The notes beneath the pieces are model-generated. The model did no database searches, was not told where the DNA came from, and saw only the letters and a list, made by a program, of their open reading frames with translations. Source: Fulvivirga imtechensis AK7 (GTDB lineage: Bacteria > Bacteroidota > Bacteroidia > Cytophagales > Cyclobacteriaceae). Taken from it: a stretch of 64,000 nucleotides of DNA. Below, piece after piece: positions 18,022 to 27,208 of the stretch (within the stretch, counting starts at the first letter, position 1; each line of letters begins with the position of its first letter). The position numbers were made by a program, and so were the translations under genes. The stretch spans positions 1-64,000 of the forward strand of contig NZ_AMZN01000014.1 of the NCBI RefSeq assembly GCF_000331535.1, given 5' to 3'.

Positions 18022-18813
18022 ATGAGAACATCAATTAGTATTCTGGGATGCGGATGGTTAGGATTGCCGTTGGGTAAGGTTTTAGCGGATTATGCACATG
18101 AAGTAAAAGGCGCCACGACCAGCATTAATAAATTGCCGGTAATTAACAGTGCGGGCATGGAAGCTTTTCTGCTAAAAGGCCCGGGGATAGATACGGATAT
18201 GGATTTTTTCAAAACGGATGTTTTGATCATTACACTACCTCCCTCTATCCCCGGATATCTGCAAATAGTAGATGAGGTGAGAGAAAGGCTTGTTGTATCC
18301 GGCATCAAAAAGGTGATTTTTATAAGCTCGACCTCTGTATATCCAAACACCAATAGCATAGTGGTAGAAAAAGATGCCATAAATGTAGCCTCGGCACATT
18401 CCGGTGTCGCGCTATTGGAAGTTGAGGAGGGGTTTAGACAAAGTAAAAACTTTGATACAACTATCCTCAGACTGGCAGGTCTTTATGGTCCCGGCCGGGA
18501 ACCCGGCAGATTTTTGGCAGGAAAGAAAGGCCTAAGCGGAGCGGATAATCCTGTAAACCTGGTGCATCAGGAAGATTGTATTGGTGTGATTAAAGCAGTA
18601 ATAGAGCAGGGATTTTGGAACAAGACATTCAATGTGTGCGCTCCTTCACACCCTACGCGGAAACAATTTTACACACTGGCCTGCAAGAAAATGAACCTTG
18701 AGCCACCAACCTTTTCAGGGGAGAAGGCACCCTATAAGATGGTGAGTGCTGAAAGGCTTTTAAGAGAAACCGGCTATAAATTTCAGCGCCCGGATCCACT
18801 ACAGGATTTGTAA
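18022..18813 (+). CDS. NAD(P)-binding Rossmann/epimerase-like protein
   Basis: A 263-aa protein of the extended short-chain dehydrogenase group, similar to YeeZ-type proteins. The nucleotide-binding loop is near the start (SILGCGWLGLPLG, residues 6-18), a modified GxGxxG. 'VIFISSTSVYPN' is the strand and Ser/Thr-Tyr region of epimerases, but the usual YxxxK active site is not evident (ASAHSGVALLEVEE). 'LRLAGLYGPGR' is the typical epimerase substrate-side motif. It is one of only two plus-strand genes left of 25 kb and ends 21 bp before the convergent dsbD stop. Substrate is unknown. Confidence 0.7.
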   Translation: MRTSISILGCGWLGLPLGKVLADYAHEVKGATTSINKLPVINSAGMEAFLLKGPGIDTDMDFFKTDVLIITLPPSIPGYLQIVDEVRERLVVSGIKKVIFISSTSVYPNTNSIVVEKDAINVASAHSGVALLEVEEGFRQSKNFDTTILRLAGLYGPGREPGRFLAGKKGLSGADNPVNLVHQEDCIGVIKAVIEQGFWNKTFNVCAPSHPTRKQFYTLACKKMNLEPPTFSGEKAPYKMVSAERLLRETGYKFQRPDPLQDL

Positions 18814-18834
18814 CCCGACCAATGGATGTGAAAA

Positions 18835-20946
18835 TCAATTATTGTAAATCTGGTCGTACTTCTCTTTGCCCTTATTGAGAAATTTAATGAAGTTCCGGGC
18901 GCTCCTGTCATAGGTTACCGGCTCCACCAGCACCTTTTCATCTTTACCCACCAGCACGTAAAAGGGCTGTGCATTATTTTTCAGGTTAGTGATCTGCAAA
19001 TCTGCATTTTGCTTGCCAATAGTCTTTTTCACTTTTCCGTCATAGCCGGAGGTGTACCATGCTGATTCCGGCAGTTCAGTTTTATCATCGACATACAATG
19101 CTACAATAACATAATCTTCTTTTAACCTGCGCAATACCTCGGGGTCGGACCACACCACGGCCTCCATTTCCCGGCAGTTGGTACAACCATGCCCTGTAAA
19201 ATCAATAAAAAGTGGCTTGTTTTGTTGCCTGGCACACGCTATCGCCTGGTCATAGTCGAAGTAGCCCCTGAGCCCGTGAGGCAGGTGCAGAAAATCGCCA
19301 TACTTTGGTTCGCCACAGGCTGCATATTCAGCCTCATCTGTCTGTCGCGTCATACTTATCAGATCAAAATCATGAGTATACATTGGTGGCAGGTAACCCG
19401 CCAGCGCCTTTAAAGGAGCTCCCCACATGCCTGGGATCAGATAAAGCACAAATGCAAAGGTACCAATGGCCATCATCAGCCTGGGCACGCTGATCACTTC
19501 CAGCTTACTATCATGTGGAAGCCTGATCTTACCCAATAAGTAGAATCCCATCAAAGTGAAAATAACGATCCAGATGGCTATATTCACTTCGCGGTCCAAA
19601 ATGCCCCAGTGAAAGGCCTGATCAGCAATGCTCAAAAATTTAAAGGCCAGGGCCAGTTCTATAAACCCAAGCACAACTTTTACTGAGTTTAACCATCCTC
19701 CTGATTTTGGTAAGTTGCTAAGCCAGCCAGGGAAAATGGCAAAAAGGGTGAATGGTATGGCAAAAGCCAACGAAAAAGCAAACATCCCGAGGATCGGCTT
19801 GAGTACCTCGCCCCCGGCTGAACCTACCAAAATGCTTCCCACAATAGGGCCGGTACATGAAAAAGATACTAGCACGAGTGTAAATGCCATAAAGAAGACT
19901 CCCAACAACCCTCCTCTATCCGCTTTTCTGTCCATTTTGTTAACAAAAGAGCTTGGCAATGTAATATCAAACAACCCAAAAAACGAAAGTGCAAAAATGA
20001 TAAATACGGCAAAGAAGATCAGGTTGGGCAACCATTCTGTGCTCAAATGGTTGGCCGTCTCGGGCCCCATAAGTGGCGCTATGGCAGATCCGATGATAGT
20101 GTAAATTATGATAATTGAGAACCCGTAAATAAAGGCCTGGCCGGCCCCCCTTCCTTTTCCGGTAAAGTAGGTAACGGTCATCGGGATCATCGGAAAAACG
20201 CATGGGGTTAGCAATGCAGCCAGCCCTGCTACAAACGCGAAGATCATAAACCAGATAATCGATTTGTCTTTGTCAGTTTTCACTACCAGGGATTCATCCA
20301 GCACAGGCCCTGTATTTTCTCCGGATGAATAGCTATCTGCAGGCTCAGTTTTTTTTGGGCTGGGTTCGTCAATTTTATTTTCTTCTTTCTCTGGAACAGT
20401 AGTTTTTTCAGCGCTTTTCTGTTCCGCCTGCTGCCGTGGTTCTTCATTTTCCGGCAGGTTTTCTTTTGGCTGAGTTTTGATGACCTGGAAATCATCAAAA
20501 ACAAAATCATGATCAAAAGGGATACATTTGCCATCTATATCGGAGCAAACCTGAAATTCATAGTTCCCTTCCACTGTAAGATCAGGGCTTAACACCCTTA
20601 TCCTTTGCCGGAATTCACCGGTATTTTTAAAGATCCTGACGGTACATTCAAATACATCGTCATACTTTTCTGTGGGATTAATGGCGCGAAGATCTCCTAT
20701 CAATTCATAGGTATCATTTGGTTTAAATGTAAACGTAGTAACCATTGGGCCACAATCGGGATCAAAGTCTGATGAATACAGGTACCAGTTTTTGTCAATC
20801 TTTGCTTTAAAGATCAGTTCAATCTCATCACCAACCTTAACCTCTTTTCGGCTAACCTCCGTATTCCATGAAGATGGCTCCAGTATTTGTGAAAAAGCAG
20901 CCACGGAGGCAGCACAAAAGGCCAATAAAAAAAATATCTTCTTCAT
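18835..20946 (-). CDS. dsbD: Thiol:disulfide interchange protein DsbD
   Basis: A 703-aa inner-membrane electron carrier that moves reducing power from cytoplasmic thioredoxin to the periplasm. Signal peptide 1-18. An N-terminal DsbD-alpha domain (about 30-155) holds a cysteine pair in QVCSDIDGKCIPF. A charged linker, 155-220, is rich in Glu, Lys and Pro. Eight hydrophobic segments span about 225-510, with membrane cysteines in LLTPCVFPMIP and SFSCTGPIVG. A C-terminal thioredoxin domain, about 560-700, has the CxxC motif GCTNCREM. All three redox pairs are present, so the protein is probably active. It may serve cytochrome c maturation or envelope disulfide repair. Confidence 0.92.
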   Translation of the reverse strand: MKKIFFLLAFCAASVAAFSQILEPSSWNTEVSRKEVKVGDEIELIFKAKIDKNWYLYSSDFDPDCGPMVTTFTFKPNDTYELIGDLRAINPTEKYDDVFECTVRIFKNTGEFRQRIRVLSPDLTVEGNYEFQVCSDIDGKCIPFDHDFVFDDFQVIKTQPKENLPENEEPRQQAEQKSAEKTTVPEKEENKIDEPSPKKTEPADSYSSGENTGPVLDESLVVKTDKDKSIIWFMIFAFVAGLAALLTPCVFPMIPMTVTYFTGKGRGAGQAFIYGFSIIIIYTIIGSAIAPLMGPETANHLSTEWLPNLIFFAVFIIFALSFFGLFDITLPSSFVNKMDRKADRGGLLGVFFMAFTLVLVSFSCTGPIVGSILVGSAGGEVLKPILGMFAFSLAFAIPFTLFAIFPGWLSNLPKSGGWLNSVKVVLGFIELALAFKFLSIADQAFHWGILDREVNIAIWIVIFTLMGFYLLGKIRLPHDSKLEVISVPRLMMAIGTFAFVLYLIPGMWGAPLKALAGYLPPMYTHDFDLISMTRQTDEAEYAACGEPKYGDFLHLPHGLRGYFDYDQAIACARQQNKPLFIDFTGHGCTNCREMEAVVWSDPEVLRRLKEDYVIVALYVDDKTELPESAWYTSGYDGKVKKTIGKQNADLQITNLKNNAQPFYVLVGKDEKVLVEPVTYDRSARNFIKFLNKGKEKYDQIYNN

Positions 20947-21127
20947 TTTATATTCTATAAATTTTATTCTTCCATCCTTACGTCAATGCTATAAGGGTGG
21001 ATCTGAATCCGGGCATGTCTAAAGCTTACGCACATTACAGCAAGTCAAATATGCAAAAGAATCTTGAAGTTAAGTACGCAGGTTCAGAGAGATTGGTTCG
21101 TTGAGCTCTAAAATTTCCTTGAACGGT

Positions 21128-21161
21128 ACTGCCATAGCCGTAGAGTTATGGCTATGGCAGT
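21128..21161 (-). terminator. Stem-loop downstream of M20 dipeptidase
   Basis: A perfect 12-bp stem, ACTGCCATAGCC (21128-21139) with GGCTATGGCAGT (21150-21161), sits 8 bp past the dipeptidase stop. There is no good T-run on the minus strand, so termination is likely but not textbook. Confidence 0.55.
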
Positions 21162-21168
21162 CCTTTAT

Positions 21169-22533
21169 CTATTTCGCCTTAGCGAAGTGCTTGTAAAATA
21201 AGGTGATAGTTTCTATCCCTTTGAAGTAGTTAAAAAGGCCATAATGCTCGTTGGGCGAATGGATAGCATCCGAATCGAGCCCAAAGCCCATCAGCACTGT
21301 ATCCAGTCCCAGTTCTTTTTTGAACAGCGACACTATGGGAATGCTGCCTCCATCTCTGGTCGGAATAGGTGTTTTTCCAAATGCCTCCTCAAAGGCAGCG
21401 CTGGCAGCCGCATAGGCCGGTGAATCCGTTGGTGTAACAGCGGGCTCACCACCGTGGTGTGGAGTTACCTTCACTTTCACCGACTTAGGAGCAATGGCAC
21501 TGAAGTGTTTGGAGAAGAGCTCGGTGATTTCCTTTGAACTTTGGTCCGGCACCAACCGCATGGATATTTTAGCATAAGCTTTGGAGGGCAGTACCGTTTT
21601 GGCCCCTTCACCGATATAACCTCCCCATATGCCATTTACATCCAACGTAGGACGGATACCTGTCCGCTCAATTGTAGTGTATCCTTTTTCGCCTTTGATA
21701 TCGTTAATGTCCAGGTCCCTTTTATATCCGTCCAGATCGAAAGGCGCATCATTCAGGGCCTTCCTCTCTTCAGCAGACAACTCTGCTACTTTGTCATAAA
21801 ATCCAGGAATAGTAATGTGGTCGTTCTCATCTTTGAGCGATGTTATCATTTCACAAAGTACGTTAATAGGGTTGGCCACAGCTCCACCATAAACACCCGA
21901 ATGGAGGTCGCGATTCGGCCCTGTAACCTCTACCTGGAGATAGCTCAATCCGCGCAGACCAACGGTAAGTGATGGCGTGTCGTTAGCGATCATAGATGTA
22001 TCTGAGATGAGAATAATATCTGCAGCCAGCTTTTGTCTGTTCTCTTTTACAAATATTCCCAAATTATCAGATCCGACCTCTTCTTCGCCTTCGATCATGA
22101 ACTTCACATTACAGGTAAGGGAACCGGTAGCCATCATAGTTTCAAAGGCCTTTACATGCATATACATCTGCCCTTTGTCATCACAGGCCCCACGTGCATA
22201 TATTTTTTCATTTTTGATGACAGGCTCAAATGGAGGTGAGTCCCATAGCTCATAAGGGTCTGCCGGCTGCACATCGTAATGCCCGTAAACAAGTACTGTC
22301 GGTAAATCCTTGTCTACAATCTTTTCTCCGTACACAATGGGGTGCCCTGCTGTTTCACAGATCTCTGCCTTGTCTACACCTGCCTTTTCCAGGCTGTTTT
22401 TAACGAACTCGGCTGTTTTACGGACATCACCTTTAAACTTGCTATCAGCGCTGACTGATGGTATACGCAGCAGATCTAATAGCTCATCAAGAAATTTTTG
22501 CTTATTGTTTTCTATGTATTCGTGGGTATTCAT
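21169..22533 (-). CDS. M20 family dipeptidase
   Basis: A 454-aa zinc-dependent carnosinase-like dipeptidase. Metal ligands and catalytic residues are visible in VYGHYDVQPA (His, Asp), RGACDDKGQ (bridging Asp), GEEEVGSDN (catalytic Glu and ligand), and the C-terminal H of SDAIHSPNEHYG. The lid domain is inserted between about 210 and 360 ('RGLSYLQVEVTGPNRDLHSGVYGG'). There is no signal peptide, so it is cytoplasmic and probably recycles dipeptides. It is a single-gene unit starting at ATG 22533. The first in-frame ATG matches the family's N-terminus well. Confidence 0.9.
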   Translation of the reverse strand: MNTHEYIENNKQKFLDELLDLLRIPSVSADSKFKGDVRKTAEFVKNSLEKAGVDKAEICETAGHPIVYGEKIVDKDLPTVLVYGHYDVQPADPYELWDSPPFEPVIKNEKIYARGACDDKGQMYMHVKAFETMMATGSLTCNVKFMIEGEEEVGSDNLGIFVKENRQKLAADIILISDTSMIANDTPSLTVGLRGLSYLQVEVTGPNRDLHSGVYGGAVANPINVLCEMITSLKDENDHITIPGFYDKVAELSAEERKALNDAPFDLDGYKRDLDINDIKGEKGYTTIERTGIRPTLDVNGIWGGYIGEGAKTVLPSKAYAKISMRLVPDQSSKEITELFSKHFSAIAPKSVKVKVTPHHGGEPAVTPTDSPAYAAASAAFEEAFGKTPIPTRDGGSIPIVSLFKKELGLDTVLMGFGLDSDAIHSPNEHYGLFNYFKGIETITLFYKHFAKAK

Positions 22534-22589
22534 GGATCTATTGTTTTTGAGGCTGTAAAGGTACTGGAAATGGTTAAATTAGCCAATCG

Positions 22590-22782
22590 AATACCTGTCG
22601 AAGCGAGACAGCCTAAAAAGCTCATCCTGTAAATACTTATGGCCTCCGCTAATGGCTTCGGCCGTCAGCGAAACACCATTTCCTCAAGGCCGTTCAGGCA
22701 ACTGTCATTATCCATGAAATCAACTAAAAAGTTGTTGGCTACTTCGGAATGATGATAAGTTGTGAATTTTCTTAAAGACACT
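22590..22782. repeat. Dispersed repeat, family 2 (copy 2)
   Basis: Read on the minus strand it begins TGTCTTTAAGAAAATTCACA and goes on with ACTTATCATCATTCCGAA, matching the start of the copies at 5424-5625 and 54511-54660. The first bases overlap the stop codon region of the PAS histidine kinase (22781). The far end is not clearly bounded. Confidence 0.5.
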
Positions 22783-25123
22783 ATTTAATAGAAGGAATGA
22801 TGATTTTAAATGTGGTTCCCTTTCCAATTTTACTACTTACACTGATCTTGCCACCAAGCTGATTTACCGACTGCTTAACAATATACATCCCCAAGCCTGA
22901 ACCTTCTGATATTTCCGTGGCTCTGTAAAACATATCAAAGATCTTGTCGAGTTGGCTTTTATGTATTCCTATACCATTATCTTCAAAAGTAGTGGTCAGC
23001 TTTGAAGCGGTAAGCTTGGCGTCTATTTTCAGGTAGCTCAATTCTACATTGGGATTAATATATTTATAGGCGTTGGAAATAATATTACTGAAAATAATCT
23101 TTAATCTCAGGGGGTCACTGATCAATGCTTTGTCTTTGCCTTCAATCTTTATAGTGGTTTTCACCTTGATGAAATTATCCAAGTACTCCAGGTCCCTCAC
23201 ACAGCTTTCTATTAATTCTTTAAGGGCGAGCTTTTGAATTTTTACTGATGTCCTGCTGGCTTTGGCATAGTTAAGCATAGACCTCACAAATTCATCCAGT
23301 CTCAGGATGCTCTTTTCAATACGCCCGAGGTATTCTGTCTGGTGTTCCGGATGACGGTCCAATTTGGCAATATTTACCAGACCTAAAATTGAGGTAAGAG
23401 GAGACCTGAGATCATGCGAGGTTTTGTATACCAGTTGGTCAAGTTCAAAATTACGATCGGAAAGCTCTTTTAGCGCCAGATTAAGCTCCTCTTCACGCGT
23501 TGCCAGGGCCATGTTCTGCTTGCGCAGTTCTTCATTAAGCTGTGTGAGCTTATCTTCAGTCTGTTTTATTTCGGTAATATCTCTTACAGCGCCATCGAAT
23601 ACATCCTGCCCTTCAATACCCTTTGTCAATGAGCAACTATACAAGCCCCAGAAAATCTGCCCATTCTTTTTCTGCAGCTTCACTTCCTTATTTCTAACGA
23701 ACCCGTCCTTTATTATTGAATTAATGATCTCCTGCCGTGACCCCACATCGGCATAAAGCTGATTAGGGTCAATGTTGACCATCTCTTCTTCAGAGTCGTA
23801 ACCAAAAATATCCACCAGCGCTTCGTTGGCAAAAACAATACCTCCCTGTATGGTAGTTCTGAAAATACCCTCTGTTATGTTTTGACTAATGGACGCCAGC
23901 AGTTGTTCACTATGCTTCGATTTCGCTTCTGCTATTTTTTGAATGGTGATATCCCTTATCGCACCATCAAAGTAATGTTCTTTGTCAACAGTTTCTATTA
24001 ATGTGCTACTCATCAGTCCCCAGAATTCAGACCCATCGCTTCTTTTGAATTTTACTTCAATATTGTTTATTGCTTTATTTTCAAGTATCGTTTTATGAAC
24101 TTCCCTTCGCTGATTTTGATCTACATAAAGGGTGGCTGATCTTACTTTGTTCAGTTCCTCCATGGAACCAAACCCGAACATTTTAAGGAAAGCGTTATTT
24201 ACGTACTTAAATTTTTGGCCGGGAATACTCCGGTATATCCCTTCATTGATGTTTTGATTGATATTTTGGAGCAACTGATTATTTTCCTTCAGTTGGTCTT
24301 CTGCTATTTTTTGCTTAGTGATGTCCTTAAAATTAGAGATGATCCCCTGTACATCCGGCTTATGCAACAGGTTGGTGAGGGTGGCTTCAGACCATAAATA
24401 GTGCCCTTTTACATGTTTGAGACGAAAGCGATGGCTTACACTTTTCCCGGGTTTACTCAGTACTTCTTTAAATTTTTCCCGGGTGGCTTCAAATTCCTCC
24501 GGGTGAATAAAATCCGTACCAAGCTTGCCCACAAGATCTTCCTCTTTGTAACCTGCTATATTTTTTATCGAGGGGCTTGCATAAATGAGTACCCCCTGGT
24601 CATCATATAACACTATACCTTCATGCGCATTTTCGATCAATGCCCGGAATTTTTTCTCGCTGGACTCCAGGCGGTTTTGATAGTCAATTTTTTCCGTAAG
24701 GTCTTTTGACGAATACAACAGGTGAGTACAGTTGCCATCATTATCAAGTATGGGCGTAATTATCGATGAATAATGATGCATTTTGCCTTTGTACATAATT
24801 TCCTCTGTAAAGGCATGTTCCTTTCGGGTTTTGATCACCAGCTTATAGTGGCTTAAAATTTCCCCTGCCTGCTGCTGAGTCAGGTGATAATCATTAATAA
24901 TTATATCCCGTATCTCCTTGCCGATAAATTTCCTGGCATTCAGTTTTGGATCGAATGCCCTGGCGGCACGATTATAAGAAGGGTTGACAGCGAGGATGTA
25001 AAGCTTAGTCTTTTTACGGACTTCGAGCAAACAAATCAGGTCGGAGGAGTTTTGAAAGATTAGTGAAAGATACCTGTTTTCATCACCTAAATTATGGGCT
25101 AATTTGTTGTCAGGTAATTTCAT
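22781..25123 (-). CDS. Multi-PAS sensor histidine kinase
   Basis: A 780-aa cytoplasmic sensor kinase without transmembrane segments. Four PAS regions in order: about 17-140 (divergent), 152-275, 280-400 and 405-530. The last two are close relatives of each other, both with 'NI.EGI.R' and 'FDGA.RDIT' motifs. A coiled coil at 530-560 leads to HisKA with H570 in TSHDLRSPLTSI. The ATPase domain has the N box (IFSNIISNAYKY), G1 (FEDNGIGI) and G2 (SEGSGLGMYIVKQ). All catalytic elements are present. No partner regulator is adjacent. The gene runs away from the candidate origin at 25.3 kb. Signal is unknown; PAS sensing is cytoplasmic. Confidence 0.9.
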   Translation of the reverse strand: MKLPDNKLAHNLGDENRYLSLIFQNSSDLICLLEVRKKTKLYILAVNPSYNRAARAFDPKLNARKFIGKEIRDIIINDYHLTQQQAGEILSHYKLVIKTRKEHAFTEEIMYKGKMHHYSSIITPILDNDGNCTHLLYSSKDLTEKIDYQNRLESSEKKFRALIENAHEGIVLYDDQGVLIYASPSIKNIAGYKEEDLVGKLGTDFIHPEEFEATREKFKEVLSKPGKSVSHRFRLKHVKGHYLWSEATLTNLLHKPDVQGIISNFKDITKQKIAEDQLKENNQLLQNINQNINEGIYRSIPGQKFKYVNNAFLKMFGFGSMEELNKVRSATLYVDQNQRREVHKTILENKAINNIEVKFKRSDGSEFWGLMSSTLIETVDKEHYFDGAIRDITIQKIAEAKSKHSEQLLASISQNITEGIFRTTIQGGIVFANEALVDIFGYDSEEEMVNIDPNQLYADVGSRQEIINSIIKDGFVRNKEVKLQKKNGQIFWGLYSCSLTKGIEGQDVFDGAVRDITEIKQTEDKLTQLNEELRKQNMALATREEELNLALKELSDRNFELDQLVYKTSHDLRSPLTSILGLVNIAKLDRHPEHQTEYLGRIEKSILRLDEFVRSMLNYAKASRTSVKIQKLALKELIESCVRDLEYLDNFIKVKTTIKIEGKDKALISDPLRLKIIFSNIISNAYKYINPNVELSYLKIDAKLTASKLTTTFEDNGIGIHKSQLDKIFDMFYRATEISEGSGLGMYIVKQSVNQLGGKISVSSKIGKGTTFKIIIPSIK

Positions 25124-25238
25124 TCGTAAAAAAATAATACAACACTAAAGCTACAGATTATATGTCGGCCGATACAACAATATACAAAGTAATATTCAAA
25201 AATTACAGTGTTGAGCTGGCAAGAGTCATAAAGACCCC

Positions 25239-25370
25239 AATTAATTTGAATTAAAAATCCCACAAGCGGTATTCCTTCTGGGCTTGTGGATAAGTTTGTG
25301 ATTATCAGTCAACCTTTGTGTATAAATACCTGCTTTTGACCTTAAAATATTGTGGAAAAGTTGTGGGAAA
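25239..25370. other. Candidate replication origin (oriC) with DnaA-box cluster
   Basis: Four DnaA-box-like 9-mers in the same orientation lie within 86 bp, read on the minus strand: TTATCCACA (25285-25293, perfect), TTATACACA (25317-25325, equal to the E. coli R2-type box), TTTTCCACA (25351-25359, one mismatch) and TTTCCCACA (25362-25370, two mismatches). A 20-bp pure A/T-rich run lies at 25239-25258 and could serve as an unwinding element. The site is in the largest gene-free stretch of the window. Left of it 14 of 16 genes are on the minus strand, as expected for a leftward fork; to the right strands are balanced. Boxes are seen directly; origin function is inference. Confidence 0.55.
25261..25290. 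repeat. Hairpin overlapping the first DnaA box
   Basis: CCACAAGC (25260-25267) pairs with GCTTGTGG (25282-25289) with a 14-nt loop. The right arm overlaps the perfect DnaA box. It could be an origin-associated cruciform. It lies upstream of the kinase start, so it is not that gene's terminator. Confidence 0.45.
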
Positions 25371-25574
25371 CAATGTATGGATTTTTTTTGCAGGCAAAGA
25401 TATAATACCGACCTTAGATGTACCAAGTAAGAGATAAACGGCAGGCACAAAAGAGTGCCAGGTAAGTATTGCAAAATTCGCGAAGTGTGGTTTCCACGAG
25501 TTACGGTCTGGTACTGATAATTTGAAATGGCTAAAGTCACAGAGAAACAGCTTCATAGAATGGTCTGGTCTGTT

Positions 25575-25858
25575 CTATTCTACTATAGAATAGCAGCATC
25601 AGATTTGGAAAGGCTCAACTGAAGGGGTCCCGGCTTAGCCGGATGGCCTGAAATTGCTTTAGCTGCAGAAGGTTACTTTTCCGAGTATGGATCCTCCATA
25701 TCATTTGAGAGTTTGCCGGAAAGCCAGAACCTGAACTTATGCTACGCAATGTTCGCAGGGAAAGCCGGTAACTGTAGCTTGGCATGTACCATAACTCCGG
25801 TTATGAAAAGCATGAAATGGGGGTTTTTCCAAGAGAAAGGCTCCCATTTTTGTTTTAT
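25575..25858 (+). ncRNA. Candidate structured non-coding RNA with intrinsic terminator
   Basis: About 285 nt of non-coding sequence with a chain of stems: 25575-25593 (8 bp, perfect), 25630-25642 (CCGGC-TTA-GCCGG), 25686-25700 (TATGGA-TCC-TCCATA), a long hairpin with outer stem TTGCCGG/CCGGTAA (25713-25719, 25765-25771) and inner CCTGAAC/GTTCGCAGG, then CATAAC-TCCG-GTTATG (25790-25805). It ends with a 15-pair terminator and T-rich tail (25815-25858). No open frame of note covers it. The layout suggests one plus-strand RNA. I could not match it to tmRNA, RNase P, SRP or 6S by conserved motifs. Its start and class are unknown; a TAATTTG motif at 25518-25524 could be part of the promoter. Confidence 0.5.
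25815..25858 (+). terminator. Strong intrinsic terminator (end of candidate ncRNA)
   Basis: Arms 25815-25829 and 25835-25849 form a stem of 15 consecutive pairs (some G-T) closing AAATGGG with CCCATTT, followed by TTTTTGTTTTATT. No plus-strand coding gene lies upstream within 7 kb, which is why a non-coding transcript is proposed. Confidence 0.75.
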
Positions 25859-26240
25859 TGAATGTTGAAATCTTAGATCCAGGGATCAGGCCCCCGGCTT
25901 GAAGTGATCAGCAAGTAATTCTCAATATGCCTGCGCCACCTCACCCACCAAAAATCCTGTACTTCTACTACTATCTGTGCTTCCCTCTCCTTTCTCGCCT
26001 TCACGAAGCTTTTCAGCGGAGCAAGGGAGGAGAAGGCGATTCTGCCGCGCTAGTGATGGATTAGGTGTAAAACAGACCTGGCTATTTCGCAGACCAAACT
26101 TTTGACTTTTCAGGTCCCTAACTTTTCCGCCTTATCCGAAGTCAGGCTTATATATCTGTTGGGGGGATCCTGAATACTTTCTCCGCTCTGCGAAAACTTC
26201 ACAATGATGGTGGTAATTTAAGAAATCAAATTCCCTGTTT
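25859..26240. other. Gene-free spacer
   Basis: About 380 bp between the candidate ncRNA and the glycosyltransferase stop. A weak GC-rich inverted segment is visible near 25988-26041 (CGCCTTC and GAAGGCG). I see no gene or promoter that I can support. Confidence 0.5.
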
Positions 26241-27122
26241 TTAGCCATCAAGTTGATGCTGTTTTCTCCATATTTCGATCTGTGAACCCTTTCTCCGCCA
26301 GAATTTCAATCGCGCCGGGGCCATATTCAACCGAACCATTATTTCTCTTATTTTATCAAAAATTTGAAGCTGGAACCGCGATAAAGTTATTGGTTTTCCT
26401 AATTCCTCATGAGCGCGGATAAGCATGCCCGATAACTCCCGGTTAATAAACGCCGGATCTTCCTTTATCTTTTTGAAATAGAGTTCCTGGGGTCCCTTAT
26501 CATGATAGTTTTCCTCATCCCAGAGAAATTTCAAAGAGGTAAGAGAAGGTACTATTTCAAATCTTAAATTTTGTCTATATGCACTTCTGAAAAAATCCAC
26601 ACGGGGGTCTTCATAAGTTTCATAAAAATCTTTCCAGTAGCCAATCTTATTGATCACCTCGCGTTTATGTACCACGGCAATGGTTTCGGGAAGTCTTGGC
26701 ATAGTAGGCAATATAGGAATATCTGGTTCTGATAATTTGAATGAATAGATCCATTCTATAATGGCGAAAACAATGTCTGCATTCGAATTTTCAATATGGT
26801 TGACACAATCACTAAGATGATTGGGTAACCATATATCATCATGATTCAGATAGGAAATGTATTTCCCGCTTCCTCTTCTGATGGCTTCATTATTAGGCCG
26901 GGACTGATAGCCGGAATTTTTCGGCAGATTATACCAGTTAACCCTCGGGTCCTTTAAATAGGGCTGAAGAACCTCTTCAGTATTATCAGTACATTTATCC
27001 CCGATCACCCATAACTCAAAATTTTCATAGGTTTGCCACAATACACTTTCAACAGCATACTTCAAGGTCTCCGGTCTGTTATATGTGGCTATTGCCACAG
27101 TAACCAAAGGTTCATTTTTCAT
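26241..27122 (-). CDS. Family 2 glycosyltransferase
   Basis: A 293-aa GT-A enzyme starting at MKNEPLVTVAIATYNRPE; the in-frame GTG at 27134 would add four residues. The N-terminal Rossmann-like half has the GT2 opening VTVAIATYNRPETL and the metal-binding DxD-type motif LNHDDIW (about 90-97). The C-terminal third is basic and helical (LKFWRRKGSQIEIWRKQHQLDG) and may contact the membrane or acceptor. It lacks transmembrane segments. It lies 75 bp downstream of the SAF-domain dehydrogenase on the same strand, so they may be co-transcribed and serve synthesis of a surface glycan. The donor and acceptor sugars are unknown. Confidence 0.85.
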   Translation of the reverse strand: MKNEPLVTVAIATYNRPETLKYAVESVLWQTYENFELWVIGDKCTDNTEEVLQPYLKDPRVNWYNLPKNSGYQSRPNNEAIRRGSGKYISYLNHDDIWLPNHLSDCVNHIENSNADIVFAIIEWIYSFKLSEPDIPILPTMPRLPETIAVVHKREVINKIGYWKDFYETYEDPRVDFFRSAYRQNLRFEIVPSLTSLKFLWDEENYHDKGPQELYFKKIKEDPAFINRELSGMLIRAHEELGKPITLSRFQLQIFDKIREIMVRLNMAPARLKFWRRKGSQIEIWRKQHQLDG

Positions 27123-27208
27123 TCGTTTACACACTTTTAATATTTAGTACTTCATAACACACTTTAAAAACTCAGTTCTGACTTAAAATCAATGTTGTAG
27201 CGTCATTT

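Noticed and set aside
25755-25780. Resemblance to a cobalamin riboswitch core (GGGAA...CCGGT.ACTGT)
   Set aside because: Only part of the consensus is present, the spacing is wrong, and no cobalamin or transporter gene follows.
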